From positions 1-55,907 of the IMG/VR virus record IMGVR_UViG_3300027976_000049: DNA of 55,907 bases; one strand, 5' to 3'. Shown piece after piece: positions 13,991 through 21,307 of the stretch. The DNA comes from a virus. The notes below the pieces were generated by a model that ran no database searches, was not told the origin of the DNA, and was given only the letters and a program-made list of their open reading frames with translations. How positions within the stretch are numbered: the first letter of the stretch is position 1; each line of letters begins with the position of its first letter. A program made the translations under genes and the position numbers.

Positions 13991-15610
13991 ATGGGGAATA
14001 TTTTAAATTACGACAAATGGTTAGCATTATTTGAGCAAGTTGAGTTACAACAAGTTACCTTTAAATCGTTAAAGGGATCGACTGTCGATAATAAGGTGAT
14101 ACATGATGCACAAATCATGGCACAAAACTCCGTTAGATATGGTAAACCAGGTAGCGTTGAAAAGCTATGGAAATATTTTCCGGAACTAGGATCAGCACTA
14201 ATAGCTAAGGCTAAAATAAAGAATCTTTATGATTATTATGATAAGGCGGGACAATATCAAGTTCATGACTCAACGTTAACAGGAGCAGGCACTAAATATC
14301 TATATAGTTTTGGAGGTAAAGTTATCCTACTTGATAGAACAGGTAAAGATGATAAACTTACATATAAAGATAAGGATACATTTATTGAGTCATATAATTC
14401 TAAGAATTTAGAATTATGGAAAGCTGGTAAAACCCCACAACAATTAGGATACATTGCAACTAATCAATGGAATAGTCACGGTATTCACATCGTAACTGGT
14501 GCTAGAGTATCAAATGATAAAAAGCCGACATATAGCGGAGCCACACCTCTGTTTACATATAAATTAAGAGGTAAAACATACGGAACATATGCATATTTTA
14601 AAGGTAGATCATTGAAGGAGTGGAACGGAGGAGACACGTTATATACAATGCTAGATGAGGTATATAAGTTTAATGATTTAAATGTGCACGGGTCTATAAA
14701 GCAGACTCACATTCCTTATATGGAAGTTATGTATCAGAGTAAAACAATGACAAATTTAAATAAGCTGCCTGGATTATATTTCGACGAAACTAAGCAGGAA
14801 ATAACTAAAAATGCATGGTTGACCGGAGATAATACAAGCGTAGAAACCGATATTAAAATTACTAAATATCCAGACAAGACTTGGAAAGAGCCCGGTGCAT
14901 TTAAAACAGGAGAATTTAAAGTTGCGGATTCTGGAACAGCACAAGCATTTATTAAGCGAGTAATTCAGGAAATTGAGGCATATAAGGAAGATAAAACTTC
15001 GGTAACTATTGGAGAGCTACAAATAGTATCGTCATCTAGTAATTTCTACGGAGGAACGGTTCCAGCTACACACAGTAATGATGGAAAGAAATTAGATAGC
15101 ACCGATAAAAAATCAGGAGATCCTTTTCCAAACACCGAATCTTATAAGGAACTAAGTGGGTCCGATGCAAATAATAAACTTGCATATTTAAGAGGTAAAG
15201 AATTTGCCGCATACTTAAATGACGAAGTATCTAAAATTGAAGGAGTTAAATTAAATGGAGACATTAAAGTATTCTGGAGAATTACAGATACTGGAGGAAA
15301 GGTTGATAGTAATAGAGACAAAACCTTGTATCCAGAGGACGGACAATATGTAAAGGTTAATATTAAAGCTGGAGGAGAATCTAGGGAAGTTATTACAACT
15401 GAAACAACAACAATTGGAGTTAAAGGGTATGTTACATTAACAAATCTTAATAGTATTGACTATAGTTATTACCGGGCACCTGGGGTACAAGCTCATCCTA
15501 ATGCTAAGTTCTCAGGAATGATTAATGCTATTTCAGCTTTATTAGGAATGAGTCACACTAAATCTACATCTACTCAATTTGCGAAGTCAAAGGGAGCAGG
15601 CAATCTTTAA
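13991..15610 (+). CDS. Virion-type protein with capsid-targeting-like N-terminus
   Basis: 539 aa. An ATG at 13978 is followed by a stop, so 13991 is the start. The N-terminus MGNILNYDKWLALFEQVELQ fits the tag pattern with a possible cut after LFE. Residues ~310-460 (GEFKVADSGTAQAF ... NNKLAYLRGKEFAAYLN ... GDIKVFWRITDTGG) are weakly reminiscent of an OmpA-like peptidoglycan-binding fold, but I cannot confirm this. No membrane segment. It is followed by a strong terminator. Most likely an internal or structural head protein made late. Confidence 0.65.
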   Translation: MGNILNYDKWLALFEQVELQQVTFKSLKGSTVDNKVIHDAQIMAQNSVRYGKPGSVEKLWKYFPELGSALIAKAKIKNLYDYYDKAGQYQVHDSTLTGAGTKYLYSFGGKVILLDRTGKDDKLTYKDKDTFIESYNSKNLELWKAGKTPQQLGYIATNQWNSHGIHIVTGARVSNDKKPTYSGATPLFTYKLRGKTYGTYAYFKGRSLKEWNGGDTLYTMLDEVYKFNDLNVHGSIKQTHIPYMEVMYQSKTMTNLNKLPGLYFDETKQEITKNAWLTGDNTSVETDIKITKYPDKTWKEPGAFKTGEFKVADSGTAQAFIKRVIQEIEAYKEDKTSVTIGELQIVSSSSNFYGGTVPATHSNDGKKLDSTDKKSGDPFPNTESYKELSGSDANNKLAYLRGKEFAAYLNDEVSKIEGVKLNGDIKVFWRITDTGGKVDSNRDKTLYPEDGQYVKVNIKAGGESREVITTETTTIGVKGYVTLTNLNSIDYSYYRAPGVQAHPNAKFSGMINAISALLGMSHTKSTSTQFAKSKGAGNL

Positions 15611-15631
15611 TATTAAAATACATTAATTAAC

Positions 15632-16324
15632 TTACCGAGACCCAGTAGTGGTCTCGGTTTTTGTATATATAATATGACCACTATCATCTGTCTCGTATAA
15701 GCTACCATGTCCCATTTTAGTGATTGTGGAAAATACTATTATTCTACATGTGAATGATCCATCGCTATTCCTCTTAGTTGCATCAGGATTGAACGATGCA
15801 CTTACTGTTTGGTAATAAATATATTCCTTAGCTCTCATTGAATATTCAATTGGTGTATTATCTAACATCGCACTATTATGTGAAGCCGATCTTGTGAATC
15901 CGCCAATTACTATTTTCCAAAAATCAGGAGAGTTAATAAATACATTAATAGTATCATTAATATTAATAGTGTCGGCAAATACAAATGGAATAGATTGAGA
16001 TATTTCATATGCTCCTCTTTCTATAAACTTATTAACACCGGAATTTGATATTAATTTTGCATTATCTGTGCATTTTAACCATGAATTATTTGGATCGTTA
16101 GTATGACCAATTGAATTCCTAGTAGTATACCAATCTGATTTATGTTGGATTATAGCACTTCCTGTTGTATCTAGTACAACTTCATCAGTTAATCCGTTCG
16201 ATGCTCTATATTCCACCATTATTTTGTGAAATTCAGCCTGACCTTTGATATTCGCATTAATGATGTTATTTTGCGATAATACTAATGTTGTGGTAAGTGT
16301 TAATATAAGAGTTAAGAGTTTCAT
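15632..16324 (-). CDS. Exported hypothetical protein
   Basis: 230 aa. MKLLTLILTLTTTLVLSQ is a signal peptide with the ...SQ end seen in flavobacteria. The mature part is Thr/Ser/Asn-rich and beta-like, for example INDTINVFINSPDFWKIVIG, and has no known domain. A GTAGTATAAT site 25 bp upstream suggests early or middle expression, unlike the surrounding late genes. Probably periplasmic; function unknown. Its 3' end doubles as the terminator of the opposite gene. Confidence 0.65.
   Translation of the reverse strand: MKLLTLILTLTTTLVLSQNNIINANIKGQAEFHKIMVEYRASNGLTDEVVLDTTGSAIIQHKSDWYTTRNSIGHTNDPNNSWLKCTDNAKLISNSGVNKFIERGAYEISQSIPFVFADTININDTINVFINSPDFWKIVIGGFTRSASHNSAMLDNTPIEYSMRAKEYIYYQTVSASFNPDATKRNSDGSFTCRIIVFSTITKMGHGSLYETDDSGHIIYTKTETTTGSR
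15635..15662 (+). terminator. Rho-independent terminator after 13991-15610
   Basis: CCGAGACC - 7-nt loop - GGTCTCGG followed by TTTTT: a perfect 8-bp stem. The same bases encode the last residues (KTETTTGSR) of the convergent gene at 15632-16324. Confidence 0.85.
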
Positions 16325-16348
16325 GGCGTGTGTTTTGGTTACATATCT

Positions 16349-16358
16349 ATTATACTAC
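16349..16358 (-). promoter_or_regulatory. Candidate early/middle promoter (GTAGTATAAT)
   Basis: TAGTATAAT core 24 bp before the ATG at 16324, shared with the sigma-factor operon (47517). Confidence 0.5.
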
Positions 16359-16430
16359 AATAAATACTACTATTAATAAAATAGGTGTATTAGAATCAAC
16401 GGGAGTGACTGTTTATATTATTATAATAAT

Positions 16431-16441
16431 GATAAATAATA
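16431..16441 (+). promoter_or_regulatory. Late promoter motif GATAAATAATA
   Basis: Exact 11-mer, 15 bp before the ATG at 16457. Confidence 0.65.
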
Positions 16442-16456
16442 AAAAATCAACATCAA

Positions 16457-16732
16457 ATGGCTAAAATAAATCCATATTTTAAGTTGGTAAATGATATTCT
16501 TAAAGAAAACGGTAAGTATTCACAGGGCAGAATATATTTAATGTTGTCAGTATTTGCATATTACATTACGCTTGGTGTGTTAATGATAGCAGGAATTAAA
16601 AATAGTGATATTGATATTGACAATTTTAAATTAATAATAGATGCATTAGAATATGCGATGACCCTATTTGGAAGTTACGTATTCGGTGGTAAATTTATAA
16701 GTGGATATACAACGATTAAAGGAAAGATTTAA
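16457..16732 (+). CDS. Two-TM small membrane protein, holin candidate
   Basis: 91 aa. Hydrophobic segments at about residues 26-47 (IYLMLSVFAYYITLGVLMIA) and 58-80 are joined by a short acidic loop (KNSDIDID), with charged ends. Size, topology and late control fit a class II holin. It is ~11 kb from the endolysin operon, however, so the assignment rests only on topology. A 33-aa single-TM frame follows 3 bp later. Confidence 0.6.
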   Translation: MAKINPYFKLVNDILKENGKYSQGRIYLMLSVFAYYITLGVLMIAGIKNSDIDIDNFKLIIDALEYAMTLFGSYVFGGKFISGYTTIKGKI

Positions 16733-16735
16733 TTA

Positions 16736-16837
16736 ATGTTAGTGTATGAAATCGGTTTTATTTTTATTAAAACTGTTTTATACATATTGTTATATGTAGG
16801 AGTGGTTAGTTTATTACTAAATTATTCGGAGAACTGA
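16736..16837 (+). CDS. 33-aa single-TM peptide
   Basis: Begins MLVYEIGFIFIKTVLYILLY and ends NYSEN; one membrane segment covers most of it. Directly downstream of the two-TM protein, so possibly a partner such as an antiholin. The small size leaves real doubt. Confidence 0.35.
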   Translation: MLVYEIGFIFIKTVLYILLYVGVVSLLLNYSEN

Positions 16838-16889
16838 GATAAATTTTAGAAAGTGTATTTTTTTACTTAATATATAAAATATTGAAAAT

Positions 16890-17420
16890 ATGAAAGAATT
16901 AAGACATATTATGTTATTTGAAAATTTCCTAAAAGGAAATTATAGATATAAATTATTAGCTAACACAGAATGGGATTTAGAGTTCATACATAAATATATG
17001 GAAAGAGATAATATAAAATGTAAAACAGTTGAACTAAATGAAACATTACAAGAAGGTGAAACTTATGGAACATCTAATGAAAAACCGCCATCTTGGACAG
17101 TATCTGGAATAACAATAAAAATTGAGGATGTACAAAAGTATCTTGATGAAAATAATATACAAGTAGTTGAAATTCCAATAAAATATATATTTAGTCTATG
17201 TGCCCATATAGATAAAACTGATAAAAGAACATTAGATAGAAGCGAAAGGTCTGATTTAAAATTCCCAATAATAGTTTTAAAAAAGAATGGAAAATATCAT
17301 ATGATTCTTGATGGACATCATAGATTGTTAAAGGCTAAAAATAATAATATTGATAAAATAAAGACAAGAGTGTTTAATTTAGAAGATGCTCCTGATGAAT
17401 ATAAAAAAGTGTTATGCTAA
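16890..17420 (+). CDS. ParB/sulfiredoxin-like domain protein with possible virion tag
   Basis: 176 aa. Residues ~124-149 (FPIIVLKKNGKYHMILDGHH then RLLKA) are the ParB-type nuclease motif, 'P-IVL..NG...LDGHHRLLKA', and are followed by a strand (IKTRVF). Such domains bind or hydrolyse NTPs or act as nucleases. The start MKELRHIMLFENFLKGNYRY resembles the aromatic part of the head-targeting pattern (FENF), but no clear I/L-x-E site follows, so packaging is uncertain. The region upstream is AT-rich with ATATAAAAT near 16870. Confidence 0.65.
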   Translation: MKELRHIMLFENFLKGNYRYKLLANTEWDLEFIHKYMERDNIKCKTVELNETLQEGETYGTSNEKPPSWTVSGITIKIEDVQKYLDENNIQVVEIPIKYIFSLCAHIDKTDKRTLDRSERSDLKFPIIVLKKNGKYHMILDGHHRLLKAKNNNIDKIKTRVFNLEDAPDEYKKVLC

Positions 17421-17467
17421 AAATTATTAAAATGTGTGGTACGAATGTAATACTTACACATAATATA

Positions 17468-17869
17468 CTAGTATATTAACCTATCTGTTCTTGGATATAT
17501 AAAACCTACAGTAGATTTAATATTATCAATTGCATAGTAGAACCCTCTAATTGTAGTTATATTGTCACTGTAACTCATGATTGAAATATCTAATTTAATT
17601 GCACCAAATTTTGATATAATATTACGAATTGATTTGCAATCATCTATATGGTTACGAATTGAATTAGCTTGATTATCATCAATATTAAATTCAATATATT
17701 CCCATTGCATTCCGCCACCCTGTTTCATATTAACAGTATCGGTCATATGATCAGGTGATATTTCAGTGAATTTTTCTCCGTTAAGATCTAAATCATGATC
17801 TCTAAATCCCTGTGATAGTACATAATTTGATATTAAAATTAATGTTAGAATACTTATTAGATTTTTCAT
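17468..17869 (-). CDS. Small exported protein
   Basis: 133 aa. MKNLISILTLILISNYVLSQ is a signal peptide ending SQ. The mature part contains GGGMQWEYIEFNIDDNQANS and ends GFIYPRTDRLIY. No family recognised; it is not clearly related in sequence to the other exported proteins beyond the signal. A TTTAGTATAAT site lies 28 bp upstream, so early or middle expression is likely. Confidence 0.65.
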   Translation of the reverse strand: MKNLISILTLILISNYVLSQGFRDHDLDLNGEKFTEISPDHMTDTVNMKQGGGMQWEYIEFNIDDNQANSIRNHIDDCKSIRNIISKFGAIKLDISIMSYSDNITTIRGFYYAIDNIKSTVGFIYPRTDRLIY

Positions 17870-17897
17870 ATTAAAGTTTTTAATTGATTATAATATT

Positions 17898-17908
17898 ATT
17901 ATACTAAA
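17898..17908 (-). promoter_or_regulatory. Candidate early/middle promoter TTTAGTATAAT
   Basis: Exact consensus of this class, 28 bp before the ATG at 17869. Confidence 0.55.
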
Positions 17909-17947
17909 CTATTATGATATTTTTCGTATATTGTAATAACTTAAATA

Positions 17948-18997
17948 TTAATAATGTCCTTGCTTATCTGTGGACTTCTCTACTGAAACGTTATTTGGTA
18001 TAGATGGAATAGGAATAGCAGGCATAGCAGGTCCCATGATCATCTTAACGTTTTTACGGCACATTGCTGTATATTCTGCTGTCTTAGTTAATTCGCTAGT
18101 TCTCCATGTTTCAATATATGTAAGTGTGGTTTTAAATAACTCCATACCTATGCCCGCCTCGTCTGCTTCTAATTTTATATACGATTTGTATCTATCAGCA
18201 ACTGTGTCTATGTGAGACTTCAAATTCATTGTAGTATAATCCTTTATAGCTGTTGTTACTTCTACAAACGTGAAGTCGGTAATAGGCACCGTCCGTTTAT
18301 GCTTTGTGACAAATTCATCTCCGTTTATTTTACTAACTTTTAGTATTTGTCCCCGCTTAGTGTTATCGTTTATTGAAGGTACTGCAAAATGGTTCAATAT
18401 ATCACCCGCGGGTGTATCATTAAAATATTCTAATTGTCCTGACTTATTGTCTTCATGTTGTTTTATTACTTTCGCTGAAAGCATTGTATACCCACAACTG
18501 GTTGCGAAACTAACCATTGAACCTTTTAAACTAGAACGAGTATTTGTGTAGAAACTGTCGAGATTGTTCTTATTAAGAACTAAGATTATTTCAGAATTAA
18601 TTGACATTTTATGTTCTTCGCTTTTTGCAATTGCTCGGCCTAATGCAAATATACCATTACCGGTTGCTTCTATTTGACGTTTATTAAGTTCCTCTTTAGT
18701 TATAACCATATGTGCAACCGTATCTTCTGATTCTTCTATTTGTTTATCTCCAATTTTAAGGTAATTGTTGCCATTTTGTTTTTTAGTACCCATATAATAA
18801 GTATCGCTATCTGCATCCTTAAACAGTGCAGAGTCTTTAGTTATGGCTCCATTAACCTTTAATTGTGTGAACTTAATAAATTTATTAGTTGCATCAATAG
18901 TAGTCGTCGGGTTCTTAGATGCACCTGTTAATAGCGCTGAGATATCACCTTGTTCAACTTGCTCGTTAATTCTATTCCAATCATTAAAATTTAATAC
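17948..18997 (-). CDS. Virion-type protein with head-targeting-like N-terminus and no normal start codon
   Basis: The first ATG in frame is at 18793, but the same frame continues upstream to ~18997 without a stop and encodes VLNFNDWNRINEQVEQGDIS. This is an almost perfect example of the N-terminal tag seen in neighbours (F-x-x-W ... I-N-E, cut expected after INE). The upstream frame holds no ATG, GTG or TTG. An ATG at 18997-18999 is one base out of frame and runs into a stop. Either one base has been lost just after the ATG, or a rare start such as ATA at 19001-19003 is used. The remaining ~280 residues show no known domain; the C-terminus is Pro/Met-rich (IMGPAMPAIPIPSIPNN). Confidence 0.65.
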   Translation of the reverse strand, partial: VLNFNDWNRINEQVEQGDISALLTGASKNPTTTIDATNKFIKFTQLKVNGAITKDSALFKDADSDTYYMGTKKQNGNNYLKIGDKQIEESEDTVAHMVITKEELNKRQIEATGNGIFALGRAIAKSEEHKMSINSEIILVLNKNNLDSFYTNTRSSLKGSMVSFATSCGYTMLSAKVIKQHEDNKSGQLEYFNDTPAGDILNHFAVPSINDNTKRGQILKVSKINGDEFVTKHKRTVPITDFTFVEVTTAIKDYTTMNLKSHIDTVADRYKSYIKLEADEAGIGMELFKTTLTYIETWRTSELTKTAEYTAMCRKNVKMIMGPAMPAIPIPSIPNNVSVEKSTDKQGHY

Positions 18998-19004
18998 ATT
19001 TATT

Positions 19005-19012
19005 TATTTATT
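19005..19012 (-). promoter_or_regulatory. Late promoter motif (AATAAATA) before the start-less gene
   Basis: Two overlapping AATAAATA copies (19001-19012) directly upstream of the out-of-frame ATG at 18999, the position where a late start would be expected. Confidence 0.45.
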
Positions 19013-19022
19013 ATTTTATCAT

Positions 19023-20189
19023 TTACATATCAAAAAGTAAATCATCGATACCTAGCTCCTTAAATGGATCATCAGTATAGAACTTCTTGTGTACTTTTCC
19101 TAGTGCTACAAATTGTAAGAACATGGAAGCAACTACCGCCATTGTGTGAATTTCAGACATATGAGATAAACTTGCTTTTTGTCTTCCTGAATATGAATCA
19201 TCTTCAGGGTTGTATTCTCCCTCAGTTGCAGCTAATTTTTGGAAAGCATCTAATTTAGGTTTTAGTGCATCTTCATCTAGTGTTACTGAACTAATTTCAT
19301 AAGACAATTTAGATAATTTGTTCTTTTTATCTATTGCGCCTTGGTTGTCTGAGTATCTATTGTTAATTTCTGCCCATTCAGCGGGTGTAATATTTCCAAC
19401 TAATTCTTTAAATTCATCAGATTTCTTATCTGATGCATCTCCTACGAACTTCTGAGCTATAGTATTAAAGTTGCTAATAAAGTACTTAATGAATTGTTTA
19501 GCAGTAACCTCTTTAATATCAACTCGAGTTTTCCTTTTATCATTAACCCTAGTTTCTTCTTCCATTATGTATAAAACTGAATCATCGTCCATATCATCCG
19601 CCATTTGACCGATTGTACCTTCCCATGCTGATATTGGATCTCCTGAATCTCCATCAAGAGTAACGACTCTCATATAAAGACCTCTTTTATTAGAAGTTCC
19701 TTGCTCTCTTGCATCTTCTGTGTTACGAATATCTGCATCTAACATTTGCGACTTAGACATTTTACCTGTTTTACGAGTTAAATAATGAATCTGATCTTGA
19801 TTTGGGTTTACTAAGATTAACCTAAGTCCAGAATCCTTTCTTGAATCCAATAATTGAGTTAGGTAATGATATATGTTTCGCTTACCTGATTTTGATCCCT
19901 TTACTTCTATATCGTGAGATAGTGGAGCATCTTCTCTTTCCGGCCACGGTCCACCCTTTGCTTTATAAGGTTCCTTACGTGTGTGAAACTTTGAAGTTTC
20001 TCTTCCTGATGTAGGATCTTTTTGTACATCTCCATTTTGAGACATCCTGTGAACTTTACCACTAAGTTTGTGAATAAACTGCATTAGGTTTTTTGGAACT
20101 CCTAATTTTGTAAGTTCCGATGCCATTTCATTTATTGCACCAGTGTTGTTAAAATTAGCAAATCCCTTGATATAATTGTTGATTTTCAT
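19023..20189 (-). CDS. Virion-type protein with head-targeting-like N-terminus
   Basis: 388 aa. MKINNYIKGFANFNNTGAIN then EM gives a possible cut after INE (Glu21). The remainder is hydrophilic and basic to acidic mixed, with GSKSGKRNIYHYLTQLLDSR near 97-116, DMDDDSVLYIMEEE and a helical C-terminus ending DDLLFDM. No known domain or membrane segment. A perfect late motif precedes it. Probably an internal head protein. Confidence 0.65.
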   Translation of the reverse strand: MKINNYIKGFANFNNTGAINEMASELTKLGVPKNLMQFIHKLSGKVHRMSQNGDVQKDPTSGRETSKFHTRKEPYKAKGGPWPEREDAPLSHDIEVKGSKSGKRNIYHYLTQLLDSRKDSGLRLILVNPNQDQIHYLTRKTGKMSKSQMLDADIRNTEDAREQGTSNKRGLYMRVVTLDGDSGDPISAWEGTIGQMADDMDDDSVLYIMEEETRVNDKRKTRVDIKEVTAKQFIKYFISNFNTIAQKFVGDASDKKSDEFKELVGNITPAEWAEINNRYSDNQGAIDKKNKLSKLSYEISSVTLDEDALKPKLDAFQKLAATEGEYNPEDDSYSGRQKASLSHMSEIHTMAVVASMFLQFVALGKVHKKFYTDDPFKELGIDDLLFDM

Positions 20190-20216
20190 AATTAATAGGT
20201 TTTTTGTCGATATTTT

Positions 20217-20227
20217 TATTATTTATC
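20217..20227 (-). promoter_or_regulatory. Late promoter motif GATAAATAATA
   Basis: Exact 11-mer on the minus strand, 27 bp before the ATG at 20189. Confidence 0.65.
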
Positions 20228-20281
20228 AGCGTTGAGTGTTATTTTTTATTCAATAATGTAAAACATATTATACATATAAAT

Positions 20282-20307
20282 AAAAAAGTCCCTCGATAGA
20301 GGGACTT
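20282..20307 (-). terminator. Terminator after 20309-20728
   Basis: AAGTCCCTC - CTAT-type loop - GAGGGACTT followed by TTTT on the minus strand; perfect 9-bp stem directly after the stop codon. A-run on the other side makes it usable in both directions. Confidence 0.85.
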
Positions 20308-20308
20308 T

Positions 20309-20728
20309 TTATCGTATTAATTCTATTTCAAGTTTAGGCCTGATTTTACGCTCAATTTTAAAGTTCATATTTAAAGAGTGGCCTCTCAGTTTAGATATGG
20401 TATCAGTACCTGGGATACCTTCCATTGTTTTTCCATGTATTGAATCACCTTTTATATATCCCATATCGTCAATCTGATCCAGTGGTTTATTATATTCAAT
20501 TATTATCATGTCAACTGTATGAAGCTTATGAGTTATATTAAATTTACCGAAGTCCCATTTCTTTTCATCTATAATATCAAATATTTCCTTTCCAAGCTGG
20601 CCTAAAAATGTAATTTTATTAGGCCACTTCCGATGTTCATATGCAAGGTTCTGTATATTCTCAGATATAATATTGAATAATAGTATTGGAAAATCATTTC
20701 CCTTTAGTATTGGAACCTTAAATTTCAC
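20309..20728 (-). CDS. Hypothetical protein, 139 aa
   Basis: Begins MKFKVPILKGNDFPILLFNI. Mixed alpha/beta, basic C-terminus (NFKIERKIRPKLEIELIR). No recognised family. Its start overlaps the upstream gene by 11 bp. Last gene of the three-gene operon starting with the DUF4494 protein; ends at a terminator. Confidence 0.6.
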   Translation of the reverse strand: MKFKVPILKGNDFPILLFNIISENIQNLAYEHRKWPNKITFLGQLGKEIFDIIDEKKWDFGKFNITHKLHTVDMIIIEYNKPLDQIDDMGYIKGDSIHGKTMEGIPGTDTISKLRGHSLNMNFKIERKIRPKLEIELIR

Positions 20729-21026
20729 GTATTTTAAAATCTTCTATGTTAGGCGTAGTATTAGTGTTCATATTAGATAGAATATTTTTAATGATGGCAT
20801 TTATTTTATATTCATCATATCCTTCTATTGAATAGTCTTTTCCATTTTTTATAAATGTTCTTATCTTTCCATCTAAACAATTAATATTGAACCTACTCGG
20901 GGGATTAGCAATTACTCCAAAACTATATATGAAACCTTCACGGTCATAGTGTTTAGGACTAGCATTTGCATATCTCTCTAATACCGCATATATATCCTCT
21001 GCTATTTTAGTAGGAATTCGTTCCAT
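20718..21026 (-). CDS. Hypothetical protein, 102 aa
   Basis: Begins MERIPTKIAEDIYAVLERYA; contains a DREGFIYSFGVIANPPSRFN stretch and ends IEDFKIREI. No family recognised. Overlaps its downstream neighbour by 11 bp and follows the DUF4494 gene by 3 bp, so it is in one transcript. Confidence 0.6.
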   Translation of the reverse strand: MERIPTKIAEDIYAVLERYANASPKHYDREGFIYSFGVIANPPSRFNINCLDGKIRTFIKNGKDYSIEGYDEYKINAIIKNILSNMNTNTTPNIEDFKIREI

Positions 21027-21029
21027 GTG

Positions 21030-21233
21030 TTATTTGATGATGCCCATTATATTAGATTCATCAACTTTAATAACTGACATTTCAGACATCGAATCCTTAA
21101 ACTCTACATTTAATTTGTCTTCTACGTCAGAAACACTTGTTCCTTCTACTATGTAATTTTCTTTAGTCTTTTGAATTTTTCCAGTCTTATCGTTAACTGT
21201 TTCAAATTGTATTCTTGCTGTGTAATATTTCAT
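21030..21233 (-). CDS. DUF4494-like protein
   Basis: 67 aa. KYYTARIQFETVNDKTGKIQ KTKENYIVEGTSVSDVEDKL in sequence, then SVIKVDESNI, matches the DUF4494 pattern (W/Y-x-A-K-x-Y ... EQYLV-A-SF-EAE ... V-SI-K-NI) found in Bacteroidota and their phages. Function unknown. It heads an early/middle operon behind TTAAGTATAAT. Confidence 0.65.
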   Translation of the reverse strand: MKYYTARIQFETVNDKTGKIQKTKENYIVEGTSVSDVEDKLNVEFKDSMSEMSVIKVDESNIMGIIK

Positions 21234-21266
21234 GTTTTTAATTTTGATTGTTAATTAATATATTGT

Positions 21267-21277
21267 ATTATACTTAA
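21267..21277 (-). promoter_or_regulatory. Candidate early/middle promoter (TTAAGTATAAT)
   Basis: One difference from TTTAGTATAAT, 33 bp before the ATG at 21233. Confidence 0.45.
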
Positions 21278-21307
21278 TAATAATAATTAGTTTAATTATT
21301 AAATCGA

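Noticed and set aside
16430-16441. Treating every AATAAATA/GATAAATA 8-mer as a promoter
   Set aside because: In DNA of this composition dozens of 8-mer matches arise by chance; only sites within ~30 bp upstream of a start and preferably matching the 11-mer were kept.
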